Positions 24,241 through 37,646 of a DNA stretch of 64,000 bases are shown piece by piece. Position 1 is the first letter of the stretch. The number at the start of each line of letters is the position of its first letter. Source of the stretch: Diadema setosum (taxonomy: Eukaryota > Echinodermata > Echinoidea > Diadematoida > Diadematidae); assembly GCF_964275005.1 (NCBI RefSeq), contig NW_027307673.1:1-64000 (forward strand). Direction: 5' to 3'. Below the pieces are notes generated by a model that had not been told where the DNA came from, made no database searches, and was given only the letters and a program-made list of their open reading frames with translations. The position numbers and the translations under genes are program-made.

Positions 24241-26650
24241 TCTTTCATGTCCGATGCCGGTTGCCCCTTGCTGATCTTTCAGGCTGCCATGTGGTTGACT
24301 TAACCATGATGAGTGATGTACAGGTCAGGTCAAGCCATGTCTTCCTTTCCTTCAGGTGTCCAACGAGAGCCACTCTAGGGATGGAGTTTGCTTTCATTCG
24401 TAAGACATGTCCAATACATCTCCTTCTCTTTCTGGTGATTAGAGTCTCCAGGTCCTCAGTGCGGCACTGCAAGGAGAGGTTGCAGTTGGATATCTTGTTG
24501 GGCCAATGAATGCGCAGGATTCTACCCAAGCATGTGGCGTGGAATACAGACAGTTTGCCAGCATCGCATCTGGTCATTCGCCAGTATTCAGATCCGTACA
24601 CAAGGGTTGACAACACACAGCTATTGTATAATTTGATTTAGGTTTTCAACGTGTATTGCTGTGATTTCCAGATGTTGTTGATACTTCTCATAACATTTCT
24701 TGCCGTGTTCAGTCTGTTCCCGGGGGATGCAGTTCTGCTCCACCATCCTTTCGTATAATCCTGTCCAGGTATGTGAACTGCTGTGCTTGGAAGATCGACA
24801 CAATAGACCTTGACTGGAGTTGGGTTATTAGTACATGTATTAAGAACCATGACTGTTTCCGTTTTCTTTTGGTTCACTTTCAGTGCAACCTGTCCTCATA
24901 ATGTAGACAGACGGTTAGTCTTCTCTCGGATGTGAACATGCGAATGTCACAACAGAGCCAGATCATCTGCAAAGTGGTCATCCAATGTGGAGAAGAGAGT
25001 CTAGCGGATTACTTTTTGCAACCCCTTCATTGTCGTTCTCATCGTCCAGTCAATGATCATGTTAAACAAAATAGGGGACATCACGCATCCCTGCCTCACC
25101 CCGTTTCCACCTCGAAGTAAAGGTCGCTGCTTCAAACAATGCAGGAAAATCAATTTTTGTAGGAATTTCATAATTTCGCAGGCGATATTTGCCAAATACT
25201 GTCTCTCTGGATGTTAACAAAGTTTTTTTTTTTCAAAGTCGATAAAGTTGACATACAGTGTTCGTTGCCATTCGGTGCACTATTCAATGATGCTTCGTAA
25301 TGTGAAGATCTGGTCGATGCAACCCCTGTTTTTTCTGAACCCTGCTTGTTCTGGCCTAAGAGCTCCATCCACAGCATCAGATATACGTTGTGCAATGATC
25401 TTTGCCATGATTCTACTACACGTTACTACACTTCCTTCAGCCGAATTGATTTAGCATCCACCATTTTCTTGTCCTTACTTCTTCTATCTTTCATTGCTGC
25501 GATGTCTCTTCTTGTACTCACTGTTTTTTCTTTTTCTCAAGCCTGTATAAAATGCATGTCTAACTGCTTTCGGAAAAAAGGCTCTACTTCTTTCCATGCT
25601 GTGTCAATATCTCCTGTGTTGGCTTCTTCAACTTATACGTATTGTAATTCTTGGGATCTATTTCTCAGTTCTAAAGTGAAGGCTGATTTTACTCTTGGAT
25701 CTCCTAATCTGTCAGTGTCAACACGTTTTCTTGGACTTTGCTGTCTTTCTGCTCTCTTGAGCTTCAGCTTGATATCTGCTACAACAAGTAGACGGTCACT
25801 GCCAACGTCAGCTCCTCTCCAAACTCACATCCCGTAGGGATCTTCTCCATGTGCCATTGACGAGCAGGTGGTCGATTAGGTTCTTATCCCTTCTGTGAAG
25901 AGATTACCAAGATAGCTGTTCCTCTCACGACCATTGTTCAAAGCGCAGTTTACCAATCTCTCCCCATTTTCATTTATTATTAACATCCATGTGTGCCCAT
26001 TTCTCTGACATGATAGGTGTTGTCATCTCCAACTTCATATTCATGTTTTCCATCACAATGACCAGGTCATGGCGTGGGACAGTCTCCAGTTCCCTTTGGA
26101 GAGTTTCGTAAAATATGTTCCTATCTTCCTCTTCTGCATAATTAGTTGGTGCAGACATTGAAGCGATAAGCTGACCTGTTTACCCCTCAGTCGAACTTTC
26201 ATCTGTCTACTACTCATTGGCTTCCACTCTAGAGGCATTTGTCAACCCCCTTTTTTTAATTTTTAGAATCACCGCATTCATTCATGATGTTGACCATCTT
26301 CACTCCCTGAATAATGTACTGTCTCTCCGGTTGTAGTCTTCATTTTGCCTATTTTCGTCCATCTGCTTTCACTGATTCCTAGCATGTAGGTCATATCATT
26401 GTATTTCTGAAACAACTTGAGCTAATCTCCCGTTATCATACATAGTTTTGCACATTCCAAAATCCTACCTTCATCTTCACTTTGGCTATGTTTAATGCTT
26501 TCTTTGTCGTGCCAGTACCTTCTTTGCGGCTATCACGATTGCAAGTCATACAAGTCCCAGACTGGAACTCCGGGAACTGACCACATCAGATCGAGTGGTT
26601 TTTTTTTTCTTGTCGTTGTTTATGCCCAACCCTCAACCTGGAGGACCAGT
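24240..26650 (-). pseudogene. Decayed APE-type non-LTR retrotransposon (LINE)
   Basis: On the minus strand, pieces of one LINE open frame appear in order: endonuclease (SAPTNYAEEEDRNIFYETLQ then HDLVIVM, 26158-25970); reverse transcriptase (TGVASTRSSHYEASLNS, 25395-25168; GVRQGCVMSPILFNMIIDWT, 25195-25001; FADDLALL at about 24978-24955); and a C-terminal LVYGSEYW...FHATCLGRILRIHWPN and GHVLRM region (24616-24245). The FADD catalytic box is still legible, but many frameshifts and stops separate the blocks, so it is inactive. The layout (APE endonuclease, then RT, then a C-terminal domain) is that of APE-type LINEs; the clade is not resolved. Sequence to about 26850 upstream looks like its 5' region. 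Confidence 0.85.
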
Positions 26651-26849
26651 GGGTTACCTTTCGTCTGGTCTCTATACCCTTTGACCAATCCAGCTTGGGT
26701 GACCCTATCAGGAGTAAACACTCCCGCCGGCATAGCTCTCCGGGTCAATGAGACGCGCAAGCCCACTGACCACTACAAGGTAGTAACCCATGCAGTGAGG
26801 AGAGATGTACATTTCCATGTAAATTGCCGCTGAACATCTATCAGAAGCC

Positions 26850-27256
26850 ACTGACGACAAACCGTGTCTCGCGTGTCGGGAACAAGAGGGTCGTAGATTG
26901 CTACAGTTCTGATCACTATCTCAAAACCTCTTAGAAAAAGTGAAGAATTGAGGGTGGACTTGCTTCATGCCGAGGGCATTCCAGTGCAGATATGGCTTGG
27001 AGACTGCACGGTGACTGTTTGTCTTGCAGCCCTCAAATTGGAAACAGAGCTGGCCAATCATATGTTGCAGGTCATGAATCAGTACGATGGGTTGGATGTG
27101 CTCTTTTCTTCGGATAAAACCCACTTTCGTGTTCTTTGCCATAGGAGTACAACAATTTGTTTAGGGTACTGCTGATAGCAAGAGTAAAGGTCCGTCTAGG
27201 TCCGTTGAGTGAGGTAAGGGTAATGGGCCGGGCTTTTTCTCTGGTGCGCCAAAAGG

Positions 27257-27324
<68 letters not shown>

Positions 27325-28880
27325 CTGTGTGTCCGGTTCTTTTATAAACCAGGTATGGTTTTGTTATGGTGCGCCAAATTTGGCGCACCATAGCAAAACC
27401 CGTTGTTCGTACCGTTCCTCGGACCAGCTTGGTGTAAACGCGTCCTTAGTCACAAAAGGCTGATGAATTTTCCTGGCGAACCAGCCGCACCACCATTGTG
27501 CATGAGTGACGCGAAAACAATGATTATATCAGTTGCCACAAACCACACTGCCAATATGTGCGACACTGACAGATTCCAAAGCACAGGGCGACAAAGTTCA
27601 ACATGGTGCTCTCTGAAGTCATTGCTTCACAAAACTTGCATGGGCTGACGCCTCTACTCTTTCAGGGATAATGGATGAAAAGTCGAGCAAGAGTTAAGGT
27701 TTGGATTGTTTCAACTCCTAGGTGGTCTTTGATAATGAAGGCCCTGACCGCAGAGGGTACTTTGACAATACTCCCATACGTGGCACACGTATGGTCCAGT
27801 CTGTGTTCAACAGCTGAGAGCCTAACCAGGGATAACAAACATACGGGCCCTTTTCCAGAAAACGAGCATGATGGAGCAGACACCTTTATGGTATGCATGA
27901 GTATCTAAAACAGACTTAAACTCGAGGGATGCGGATGTGACCATAGTGATCGTTACAACGTGACGCTGTTGAATAGCTCAGGACAACTACATCGGAGGTA
28001 GGATCCTACTTGACCAAAATCTATAGGCTATCATCAAGATGGTCCTTTGTATATGGATGCAAGGGAAACTGTGCGAGCAGTCAAAGAACTTACCTCGCAC
28101 AGATCTCTGCATCTGTAGCACTTAGTGTGAGAATGACGATGGCACAAACTACGAAAATCATACTTATATAGGGCAACGCAGGATACAGGATAGTGACAAA
28201 GATTGTTTTAAAGGTATTTGCAGCCACCGTATACATTTGGGTCATTTTGAAAAAAATGAGTCATGCTTTCCCATGCATTTCTTCTTAATTACATTGTTGC
28301 TCATTGGATATCCCCCATACTCGGTACATAATGTAAGGACACTAAAAAAAAAAAAAAAAAAAAAAAAAGGCAAGACGATTAGCAGCCAAGATGTAAAAAA
28401 AAAAAAACAAAAAAAAAAAACATGAGAAACGATTGCCACCAATTTGGAAGTCCAAGATTGATGCAACAGGATGCTTGAAAAAATGTTTTTTTTTTTTTTT
28501 TTTTTTTGTTTTGCTCGGGTTGATCAGGATTTAATTTTTCAAAGATGTATGGATTTACAAATATTCAGGAAAACAAGCTTCGAAAATACACTGAATCCGA
28601 ACTAAAATAGGTATACACATCAGCACCTCTAGATCATGAAGATATTCAAATATTATGCGTAATTCTTGACGCTCATTTCAGGCAAGTTTTTACATAATTA
28701 CAATCAAGGCACATGGAACTGAAATTCAAGTGAATTTGAAACACTTTTATGGGTAAACGAGCAGTGTTAACATGTACAGAACAATCAATTTTAAATATAG
28801 GTAGCACACTTAAAAGCAATTCTCTACAGACATCCTGAGAATATCAAAACTCCTAACAGATGAATCGATCAACAGCCCTA
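26850..28880. other. Non-coding region with palindrome and microsatellites
   Basis: Open frames of 75-81 codons (26948-27175 and 27403-27908, plus strand) have no domain I recognise; they may be relics of another element. (TA)n(TG)n lies at 27258-27330. Long A and T runs lie at 28345-28370, 28395-28420 and 28485-28507. Confidence 0.4.
27357..27400. repeat. 44-bp palindrome centred on GGTGCGCCAAATTTGGCGCACC
   Basis: The inner 28 bp (27365-27392) is a perfect palindrome and the outer GGTTTTG/CAAAACC extends it with one mismatch. The half-site GGTGCGCCAAA also occurs at about 27242, on the other side of the (TA)n(TG)n microsatellite. Confidence 0.85.
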
Positions 28881-28884
28881 CCCA

Positions 28885-29240
28885 ACAGTCCCCCCCCCCC
28901 CCTTGCACGAGACCGACACCCTCGAGTCATACAACCAACGAGTTTTAGGGCCTACAGCCCTCGAGTCATGAGCCCATGAGTTTGACACTAAGCAAGCACG
29001 GCCAACGAGATTGACATGAAGCCCGTTGTTGTAATGTCAAACTCGTGAGATGTTTTTTACCTATTTTTATAGTGTGATGAACTCCTGACCCTTATTTGCG
29101 TAGTGTCGAACTAATTGGGTGTAAAGACTCAAGGGCTGTATGACTCATGTGGATTGTTTTTGTTTTTGTTTTTCAATGCTGAACCCGTGGGCTGTATGAG
29201 TTGTGGGTGTTGGGTCTTTCGGGATGACTCGTGCCGATTT
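28885..29240. repeat. Degenerate inverted repeat of GAGTCAT/ATGACTC type
   Basis: Motifs CTCGAGTCATACAACC, GGGCTGTATGACTC, CTCATGAG and GTCAAACTCGTG recur in both orientations, forming a foldback-like patch just 3' of the receptor tail exon. No gene. Confidence 0.5.
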
Positions 29241-29327
29241 GTAACCATGGTATTACTACATTTCCATGCGTCTGGTCATAGATTATATTAACATACACAG
29301 ACATTCATAAAGATGCAGAGTAGAGTG

Positions 29328-30558
29328 CTATCTACATGCGTACAGTGGGTTATCCACCATTTCCAACTCTCCCTCGTCGACCATGCTTACTTCTGCATAT
29401 TCATCCATGTTACTATTAGCATTGACGTCAATTGTCCGCTTGTCTTCTCTAGAGCTTTGTGTTACTTGTGCATTACGTGCTGAGCTACGCGCTTGATGCG
29501 GTGTCATTGTGTTATGAGTGGAATTTATTTGATATTTAGGCATAGGGCAAATGAAGTCTACTTCGTGGTAATAATAACTGTCGTGTCCGTTTGCTTCAAA
29601 TCTAGCTGGTACAGAGTCGTTTTCGCTTGTCCCAGGCACAGACGTATCTTGGTAATCGGCAGACATTTCTCCAGGTGTGTTCTCCAATACATGGTAAAAC
29701 CCAATCTCGCTCAAGTTGGCTTCAGAGATAGGCAGTTGATTTTCACAACACTCTGTCACGGCTAATTTCGTCTCCTGATGGGTTGGAGGTAATCGCTCTT
29801 GGCCGTGACATTCGCCACGCGGACAGCATGTATTCTCTAACTCATGATAATACCTGCTCTCATTTGAAGGCGATGTCGAGTTTTGCCTCTTTCTTAACAT
29901 ACTTTCTTGAGGACTAGGACATGACGTTGTAAGATTTTGACTCCCTTTCCCGTTAAGCTGTGGTCTTGGGGGAACTTTTGGACGTTCGCGGTGGTCACTT
30001 TGTGTGACTGACGTGAGGACATTTTTGCGACGAGGAAGGGGCGGAGGAGCATACTTGTGCGACGTGAGTCGATGTGGGAGAGGTCGCGTGGTCATCTCGA
30101 GTGCAGGTGCTTTCTCGAATTTCTCATTGCTGGGTGATTGCCAAGTAATATGAGTGGACCGTTGGTTAAAAGCCTCCGAAAAGGAGGGTATTTCGGGATG
30201 AACAGGTGGGCAGGGGACAGTAGACGAGGCGTTGTCCGAGTCATCGGTCACGTCGGTGATAACGTATGGGTTATCCGCACCTACGAAGTCGTCTTGTGTG
30301 TTGATTAATGCTGTCAGAAGGGGCAATGGTTGTGCGCCTAGAGACTCCACGGGAGCCGCACCTACTTGGCCGTGTGGGTGAAATACAGGAGAAACTTCTA
30401 TCGTCGGATATTCCGATGAAATTGGGTTTATCTGTGGTTCGATGTTTACAGCATTGATTGTATTTCTCCAGGATTCTCCCGGCCCGGGGCTTCTTGTTCT
30501 ATGGTCACCTGTTCCTGATGTCTCTCTTGGTCGTCCTCTTCTCTGTCCAAACTTCTCT
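29328..30558 (-). CDS. Terminal exon: cytoplasmic tail of a single-pass receptor
   Basis: An open frame of 409 codons from acceptor TTTCAATTAG|AGAG (first base 30558, phase 2) to stop TAG at 29328. It joins in frame to the transmembrane exon at 58182-58299. It opens with a basic stretch (KFGQRRGRPRE), as expected just inside a membrane. Residue numbers within the exon: NPYV (96), SH3-ligand APPPLPRRK (about 170) and RPKVPPRPQ (about 192), three related tyrosine boxes RYYHELENT (Y237), GFYHVLENT (Y288) and YYYHEVDF (Y330), DEYAEV (Y387) and a C-terminal NPLY (403-406). YxxL/V and NPxY motifs are known docking sites for SH2 and PTB proteins. A signalling or endocytic receptor is inferred. The ectodomain, and hence the family, is unknown. 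Confidence 0.8.
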
Positions 30559-30599
30559 CTAATTGAAATAGGAAAACAAAAAGAACTGAAACATATACA

Positions 30600-32450
30600 C
30601 GGGTTTCCATTTCAAAGATCTTCAAGAATCCCTATAGAAAAATGTGGAAATACGTTATAGAATTGTAATAATTGACAAGAAAGTTGATGAAAGTTAGAAT
30701 CAGGAATTTTGTTCACATAGTGTTAAAATTGAATGTCTATAAGAACACTTTAGTCATATCACTGAGTTAGTGTTGTCGATTCTAACGGTTAACTCTTACT
30801 GTGTAGACGATAAGCATGCAGGTATGAATTGAAGTTCAAGAAATTGGGTAAGCTATCATACAGGGTAAATCTTAATTACTGAAGTAAGTAAATCATGGCA
30901 ATGTATCAATCTTAGTGAACACTGCCCGTATACTTCATGTAGTTTATGATACAATCGGCAGATTTATCTCAACACTCGAGCTACAATTGGCATTTTTCAG
31001 TTTATCGCAAATAATGAAACTAGTAGCCTGCGGAGGCCATTATTGACATAACTTTGAAAATGAGACACTAAGCATGTATAGAATAGCTAACTAGCTAGGG
31101 GCGCACATGTTGCAACCATACACCAGGTATCATGCAGGGCATCATGCAATTCCACTCTCCCTTTAGGAATCAGTGAACCATGAAAGCAAAGCTGACATAC
31201 ATGCAGGTAGAGCACAGTAACAATACGGCAATAACAAAGCAGCTTGAGGACATGCAAAACTACGCTGCTGGGACACAACTAGCTCATGAAATATCACGTC
31301 ACCACATCAGCACTAACATTGAAAAATATGGGCAAATGGTTGAGTTTAAATGATGGGCATAATATATCTTTGAAATACCGTAAACGAACAGACAGCTGAC
31401 TGACATAAGACTTCTTTTATATCCTTGAGGGGACAAATCTATCATTAACTACGTACACGCTTTGACGAACATGTTTGTGTTATGTAATATACTCTCTAAA
31501 TTCCTCAGGTTGGAAATCAATCTATAAGATTATGGTAAAGGACCAATGCAGAATTAGCTTGAGAAAAAGACTGATTTTTAAATCTATTAGATTGTGATTT
31601 TCGATGTAATTTTGGGATTGGTCCCTCATCTCAATCTCAAGAACTTAGAGAGTAGTTAACTGTAATCCATACAGATGATTTGGATGTTCATAACATCTCA
31701 AAAGAAATAAAACAAAAGTGTTAAAGACACAACATTTGTGGACAAAGACTGGATTGTAATCATGACCACAGGCGACAACTGATGATCAACCCTCCCACAT
31801 AGGTTTATTCAAGAAGAATAAGGCATCCGTTTTCATCTATAATTTTGCGGCTGTCTTCCCTTTAGTTTTTTTTTAACGATGTAATAGTTATGCAAATAAA
31901 TTCGGTGCAGGTGAAATATGTGTTCTCGACGGACTTTATTTAGAATTTAGCATCTATGCGATCTTACTATTTTTTCCAATTCTGCTGCACCTTTGACTAC
32001 TGCATTGATTAAATTTATCTATCAATTTGAGCCAGTCGATTCGATCTCCTTTGAATTAGGTAATACTTAAGAGAAGAGAAGACACAAGAAGTGATTTGTC
32101 TGCAGCGTTTACACACGTGTAGTAGAATGTTTTAAAACTGAATCCTTTTTATGAACTGTGCTTCTGGTTGGCAATAAGTTAACCCTGATGTATTGTATGT
32201 CAGTGTCATTCAAGGCAAAATGCAGCAAAATAAGGATTATCCTCCCAAACCATGATAACATGATAACACTGCATTCCCGTTATAACCCAACAAACACAGT
32301 ATGTGATGAAAACATATTGTGTACATTGTATGTTGTTTACTTACATTGTATTGAATACTCATTACACGCTGGAAATGTCAAATGGGATGCTATCTAATTA
32401 ATTTCGTTTAAATGTTACATTAAGACAGAGCATAAAGTTGCTTGTACTTT
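30600..32450. other. Intronic non-coding stretch
   Basis: AT-rich unique sequence. I see no repeat structure, exon or RNA gene here. Confidence 0.5.
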
Positions 32451-32459
32451 CATGCCTGT

Positions 32460-33015
32460 TTTATGATTCGGTTACACCTTGGCATTCCAAAGGTTTGTTA
32501 CTACCAAGGTTCCTCATTTTGAAGGCTCCATCAGGAACCTTATTCCGAAGTTTTGCCTATCCCATGATTCCGGGTTCTGAAAGCTTATCAATCCAAAAAT
32601 GAAATAAAGGTCGTTTTTCTCAAGCTACTGTACGTTCTTCCACAGATTTGTTATTTCGAAAGTTTGTAATTTCGGAAGTGAGACAGGTTCGTTGCTCCGA
32701 AGCTTTGTTAATCCGAAAATGAAATAAGGTTCGTTATTCAGAAGGTTTGTTAAATAAAAAAAAGGTTCGTTATTTCGAAGGTGATAATATAAGGTTCGTT
32801 ATTCCGAGGGTGATAATATAAGGTTCGTTTTTCCGAATTTTTGTTAATTTACTCACTTTTTTTTTTCCAAATGTGGATTAACAAAACGTATTTCATGTTC
32901 CGATTAACGAAGATTTGAAATAACAAAGATTCGTATCACTTTTGGATTAACGAACCTTTGTAATAAGAACGTTATTTCACTGTCGGATTAAAGAATTTTT
33001 GGAATTGCGAACATT
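32460..33015. repeat. Degenerate GGTTCGTTATTCCGAA repeat cluster
   Basis: Many imperfect copies of GGTTCGTTATTCCGAAGG, TTTGTTAATCCGAAAATGAA and, on the far side, the complementary TTCGGATTAACGAACC. The patch is therefore both tandem and inverted. Non-coding. Confidence 0.75.
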
Positions 33016-33174
33016 CAGAATAACGCCACATTTTGTACAATAGCCTTATTGACGATGATTTTGAGACACAAGTTCTTACTTTGTAATGACAAAATGTTCG
33101 TTATAACCGTTTTCGTTGTAATGGGAGTACACTATATTATATCATTTAATGGGAGTGCACTATACTATATCATT

Positions 33175-33869
33175 TGTGACCCTGCACCACAAAACAAACA
33201 AAAAGTCGCCAGACATGAATTTTTAGTTAAGACCATAGTCTGAAAGAGCAGACTTTAAGCTTTAAAATGATGTATAACTCAAATCAAGTAGACTCTCCTA
33301 ACCTATCTAAATATTGGAAAGAAAGCACGAACTCAGGAAAAGTGTGAACTGAGAAAAGAGGCTCTGAAGCACAGTGTTTATTCAAGCGCTCAATCTTTAC
33401 CAAAGCGTGCTGGCTGTGCGATGAATGGACAAAAAACAGGAAGTAAACCACCAGAGTAACAACAATGAAGAGATTATTAGATTAAACTGAAAATAGGCAT
33501 GCCCCATTAACACATTCTGTCCATAATCAATGGCAACTTTCAAAGCAGTAGCACTATCCTTTCAAAAGTTATTAGAGTTGAGAGGGAAGAGTGTATACAA
33601 TGTTTTTCAGAAATGAAAAAGGGACTCTAAAGACACACCTAATCACATTATTCTACCAAAACTCAAGATGTTTGAGATAAACTGCTAAAAAACACACTTT
33701 CCTGCCCGTTTTATGATATCAAATTCAAGCATAATGTAAAAGAAGATCTGTTCTTTCAGAAAATATGAAAAAGTCAAGATCGGCAAAGTTGACCCATTTC
33801 ACTTATTTTCAGTCCTCACGCAAAATCAGTGTGTGCGACTTTATGTTCGTTTTGTGGTGCACGGTCACA
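33175..33869. mobile_element. ~695-bp foldback MITE (TGTGACC ends)
   Basis: Left TGTGACCCTGCACCACAAAA (33175) is mirrored by TTTTGTGGTGCACGGTCACA ending at 33869, with matching AAAGTCGC/GCGAC subterminal blocks. ATT lies outside both ends (CATT left, TTTAATT right), a possible short duplication. No coding capacity. Confidence 0.78.
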
Positions 33870-35122
33870 TTTAATTACAGGAAATTAAAAATATGTAATG
33901 AAGAATGGTTTCCCGTCCGGCAACGACGAATATCCATGTGGGCTAATGAACCCAGTTTAAGTGGTATGAGGCTACGTCAAGTCTAGCACAATAATGCCGT
34001 GCAATATGGTGAATGGTGACGGTGAAATCAGACTAAATAAAGAAAAGCAGTAGAGTGTAAGTTGCTTACGATGGCCAGTTTCTTGGCTAGGCAGTCTTAA
34101 AAAATTAAAACGGAAATGAAATTAAATAGCAAGCAAACAAATACGAAAGAAAAAGTAACAGAAAAAATATTTTATACAACAAAATATATAAGAAAAATAG
34201 CATCAGGATATTGCATAACATCAATAATATAAAACGAAAATGAAAAATCAGCACATTATTGTTATAGGAATCACTTCAAGCACAGGCACGACGGATACTT
34301 AAGTACATGTTCCCCTGAATTGAAGTTTGAAGGCTTCATATATTGCGACTTTAGATATTGTTTGAAAAACATTGATATATCTTAGACACCCACAAAAAAA
34401 AAATAGGTTTGTCGCCCCCCCCCCATCTTTATTTCCCATGAAGATATATTGACATGATTATGCTTGTACATTATACAGTGTAAAGAGCAAAAATGATAAA
34501 AAAAAAAACAATACAGTTAACCTAAGGAGGGCACATTGTGTGCCCTACGACATTTTCATTTACCTTTCCTACGCCATTAATCCAATTTAAACCAAATTTA
34601 ATGAATTTTCTTAGCATCTTAATGCAATGTTTTCGATGTATAATCTAGCAATGTCCAATATCGCTGGTTGCCATTAACAGCAAACGAAAACTGACAACCA
34701 TTTCAGTCAGATTTGTTCGCATGTTTTTCTGTTCCAATTGTTCAGTTAACAATATGATAGTGGAGGAAATGTTCGGGTTTCAATTTTTGGCTCTAATTTG
34801 CTATTAGACCAAAATACAAAGTAATGCAGATTGTGAATGGCCATGAATTGTTTTCTTCTTATTTCCGTTATTTTTGTAAGTGACAAAGGCATCAAACAAT
34901 AGATATGATAAAGATGATTGACAAAAAAGTATTTTCCACATATCATTATTTATTTCGTGTCATTTTATATCTTTTACACAAGGTTTGTATGTAGAACCCT
35001 TTGTTTATCTTATCAATCTACAACTAAAATTCCAATGTTATGGAAAATGTGAAATATAAAGGGTTAAGGTGATAGCAGTACTTTCAACAGATGTCATAGA
35101 CAGATACATCTTTACGAATACA

Positions 35123-35195
<73 letters not shown>

Positions 35196-35390
35196 GCCTA
35201 TGCATTCATACACCATACAACCGGAAAAGTGATATCAATCTGTATTCACAAAGCATATATTACTGGAGAAGTATAATAATGTAAAGAAATTGAAAAGCGA
35301 AGTGTGGTTAGTCATAAAAGCTGCAGACAAGAATTATAGAATAACACCATTAGCTCAAGGTAACTTGCAAATACTTGGCCGTCACATTTT
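33870..35390. other. Intronic non-coding stretch with CT/GT microsatellite
   Basis: (CT)n(GT)n at about 35123-35193. The rest is AT-rich without recognised features. Confidence 0.6.
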
Positions 35391-35394
35391 TTAA

Positions 35395-35746
35395 AGGGAT
35401 CGTACAGTTTTGGTCGAGATCCATTTCTCTTTTCTAACATTTTTTTGTGAGATAATGAAAAACTTCTTATGAAATATGAAAGAGCATGTAATTCCAAGAG
35501 GAATTCATCGTTTATTTGATGATTTTTATTTTTGAAATAGCTGAGATATCCAAAACGGAGCGATTGTAATGAAAGCTGGGACCCACCTTTATGTCTCAGC
35601 CATTCCAAAAAACGATTTTCATCAAATAAACTTTGAATTCGTTTTAGAAGTGTGTGCTCTGTACTATTTCATAATTGTTTTTTTTTTTTGTATCTCGCAA
35701 AAAGTTAAAAGCCCAATCCAATCTCAACCGATGCTATACCATCCCT
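35395..35746. mobile_element. TTAA-type palindromic MITE, family A copy 2
   Basis: Perfect TTAA on both sides (35391-35394, 35747-35750). Ends AGGGATCGTACAG and CTATACCATCCCT. Interior shares AAAGAGCATGTAATTCCAAG and TTTGATGA with the copies at 1983 and 51948. Confidence 0.85.
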
Positions 35747-35750
35747 TTAA

Positions 35751-37341
35751 GGCAATGGCTCAATTAAAAAAGAAAATGCAGCACATGGGACGACCAAACG
35801 CAAACATTTACAGGCGAGAATCCAGTACGAATATCGATTATCAAAAGCCTCTTGATTGCAAAACCAACACATCGAAACATCACATTCAAGAACTTACAAA
35901 TAGAACAAAATGAAAATAACAGATATAGAAAGCAAGGGATTAGTAAGCAGAGGGGTGAAGATTTAGTACAGTTTTTCTATAAGTTTGTCTCTCTCTGTAT
36001 CAATTAATTTGTAAGATCGCAACTGCCGATCGTATAAATTTCATTTGTAGGCCTACCGACAATGACCGAAGGAAACAAAATTAAAGAAAAAGTATACGAA
36101 TGACAGTTTGCAAACTGGCGAGGTTGAAGACAACGCAGCATTGAACAATTCGTTACACTATTGGATTGTCCAGTTAGCATGGTTAGTATTGATATTTACT
36201 CCCCCTCCCTCTTTTACCGGACGACTAATCATGCATATTCGATTGAATTTCAACTAAGAAATTAACACCCCTGTCTATTCTCTTGTCAAAAACACAATCT
36301 CAAATAAAACCAAACTTGGCATCTTAACAGGTGATTTGTTGCAAATATTATACAATCAGGACAGTTGATGCTTTAGATATCAATCATTTATCATCTCCGC
36401 CATGGTGCTTTATTTAATGGTTTGTCTGTTTTTTATTAAGTGAGACAAAGAAGCCTATAGATAACACTGCAAAAATAATTCTTCCAGAATAGTTGAAAAT
36501 TAGAAATCGATGTTTGGCGACCTCTCTAGGCGTCTTTGGTTGTGAATATACATTATATGTTAACTCATTTTCTATGTAAGTATGTATGCATGCATACATA
36601 AATATTCGATAGCAGATAATTTGCAGTCACTGAAATGTTTGCATACAATGATCATTCCACAGTAGAAATATTTTGATTTCCAGCCAGTATGATTTTGTTC
36701 AATCTGGTCTTCCAGTTATTCATTACATTTTTTTTTTTTCGTATCAATAGTTCGCACTTCTGCATCATGCATTATGCGGATTGTTAGTCGTTTTGATATG
36801 GTCTGTTTCTGTCAAAAGAACGAGGCACATGATAATTTAATGTTGCAAATTTCACTCAATGGGTATCACGATATGTTGAGGGAAGAAATCATGATGCTGC
36901 ATTTGCTAGCCAGAAACACACATACCGCATACACAAAACATGCACATTAGGGTAAACGGACAAGAGGAAAAGATTTTAAAATTTCAATTCATTTCAGCCT
37001 TTTTTTGAACCCGATTTGGCCAGATTATGTTCTTTTCTCTTTCTTTAACTGAAAGGGGGCGTGGAAACATACACGTTTCTATTTATATACCACATCAAAT
37101 CCCTCCATACATTTTTTTCTCTTTTTTGTAGTTGCAAGGATGATCATATTGATTAACTCAGTAATTCCAAGGAAAAGATATTAGTCCAAAGCCGGTATCT
37201 AAATATTTCCTTTTCTGCTGTCACTGATGGCAGTCTCTTTTATTTCTGTTCCGTTCATGTGTGATACCGTTCTGTTAAAGGTGCATAGTCCCGGCAGTGT
37301 GGAGGGCGCTGTTGATAATACTGCCGATCACCGTCACAGAT
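35751..37341. other. Intronic non-coding stretch
   Basis: AT-rich. No defended exon or repeat apart from short T-runs near 36728. Confidence 0.5.
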
Positions 37342-37646
37342 GGTAAGCACTATTTGGGCACCCGTCCCGCTTCATCATGAATAATCATCAGGCAGTAAGA
37401 TACTGTACTAGTAAATGGCAGAACGCTGGATACGTGCCTTAGAATGTAAAAACGTATCGCCGGGAAATATAAAAATCTCGAAAAATTGCATCAACGGGGA
37501 ATGTTAAAAAACGTCTCGCCGGGAGATGGAAAAATGTTCAGTTTTGCCGGGAAATGTAAAAATCATGTATTTCCACGGTACTACGGATACATGTAGATGA
37601 TGAATATTCATGATGAAGCGGGACGGGTGCCCTTATAGTGCTTACC
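37342..37646. mobile_element. ~305-bp foldback element with ~45-bp arms
   Basis: GGTAAGCACTATTTGGGCAC with CCGTCCCGCTTCATCATGAA on the left is complemented by TTCATGATGAAGCGGGACGG and GTGCCCTTATAGTGCTTACC on the right. The centre has a short repeat of the form CGCCGGGA-AT-TAAAAAT. No gene. Confidence 0.75.

Noticed and set aside
25346..25837. 163-codon plus-strand frame
   Set aside because: It is antisense to the decayed LINE reverse transcriptase, and its length reflects the opposite strand.
26948..27175. 75-codon plus-strand frame (DLLHAEGIPVQIW, ALKLETELANHML)
   Set aside because: The composition looks protein-like, but no family, splice context or neighbouring element supports it.
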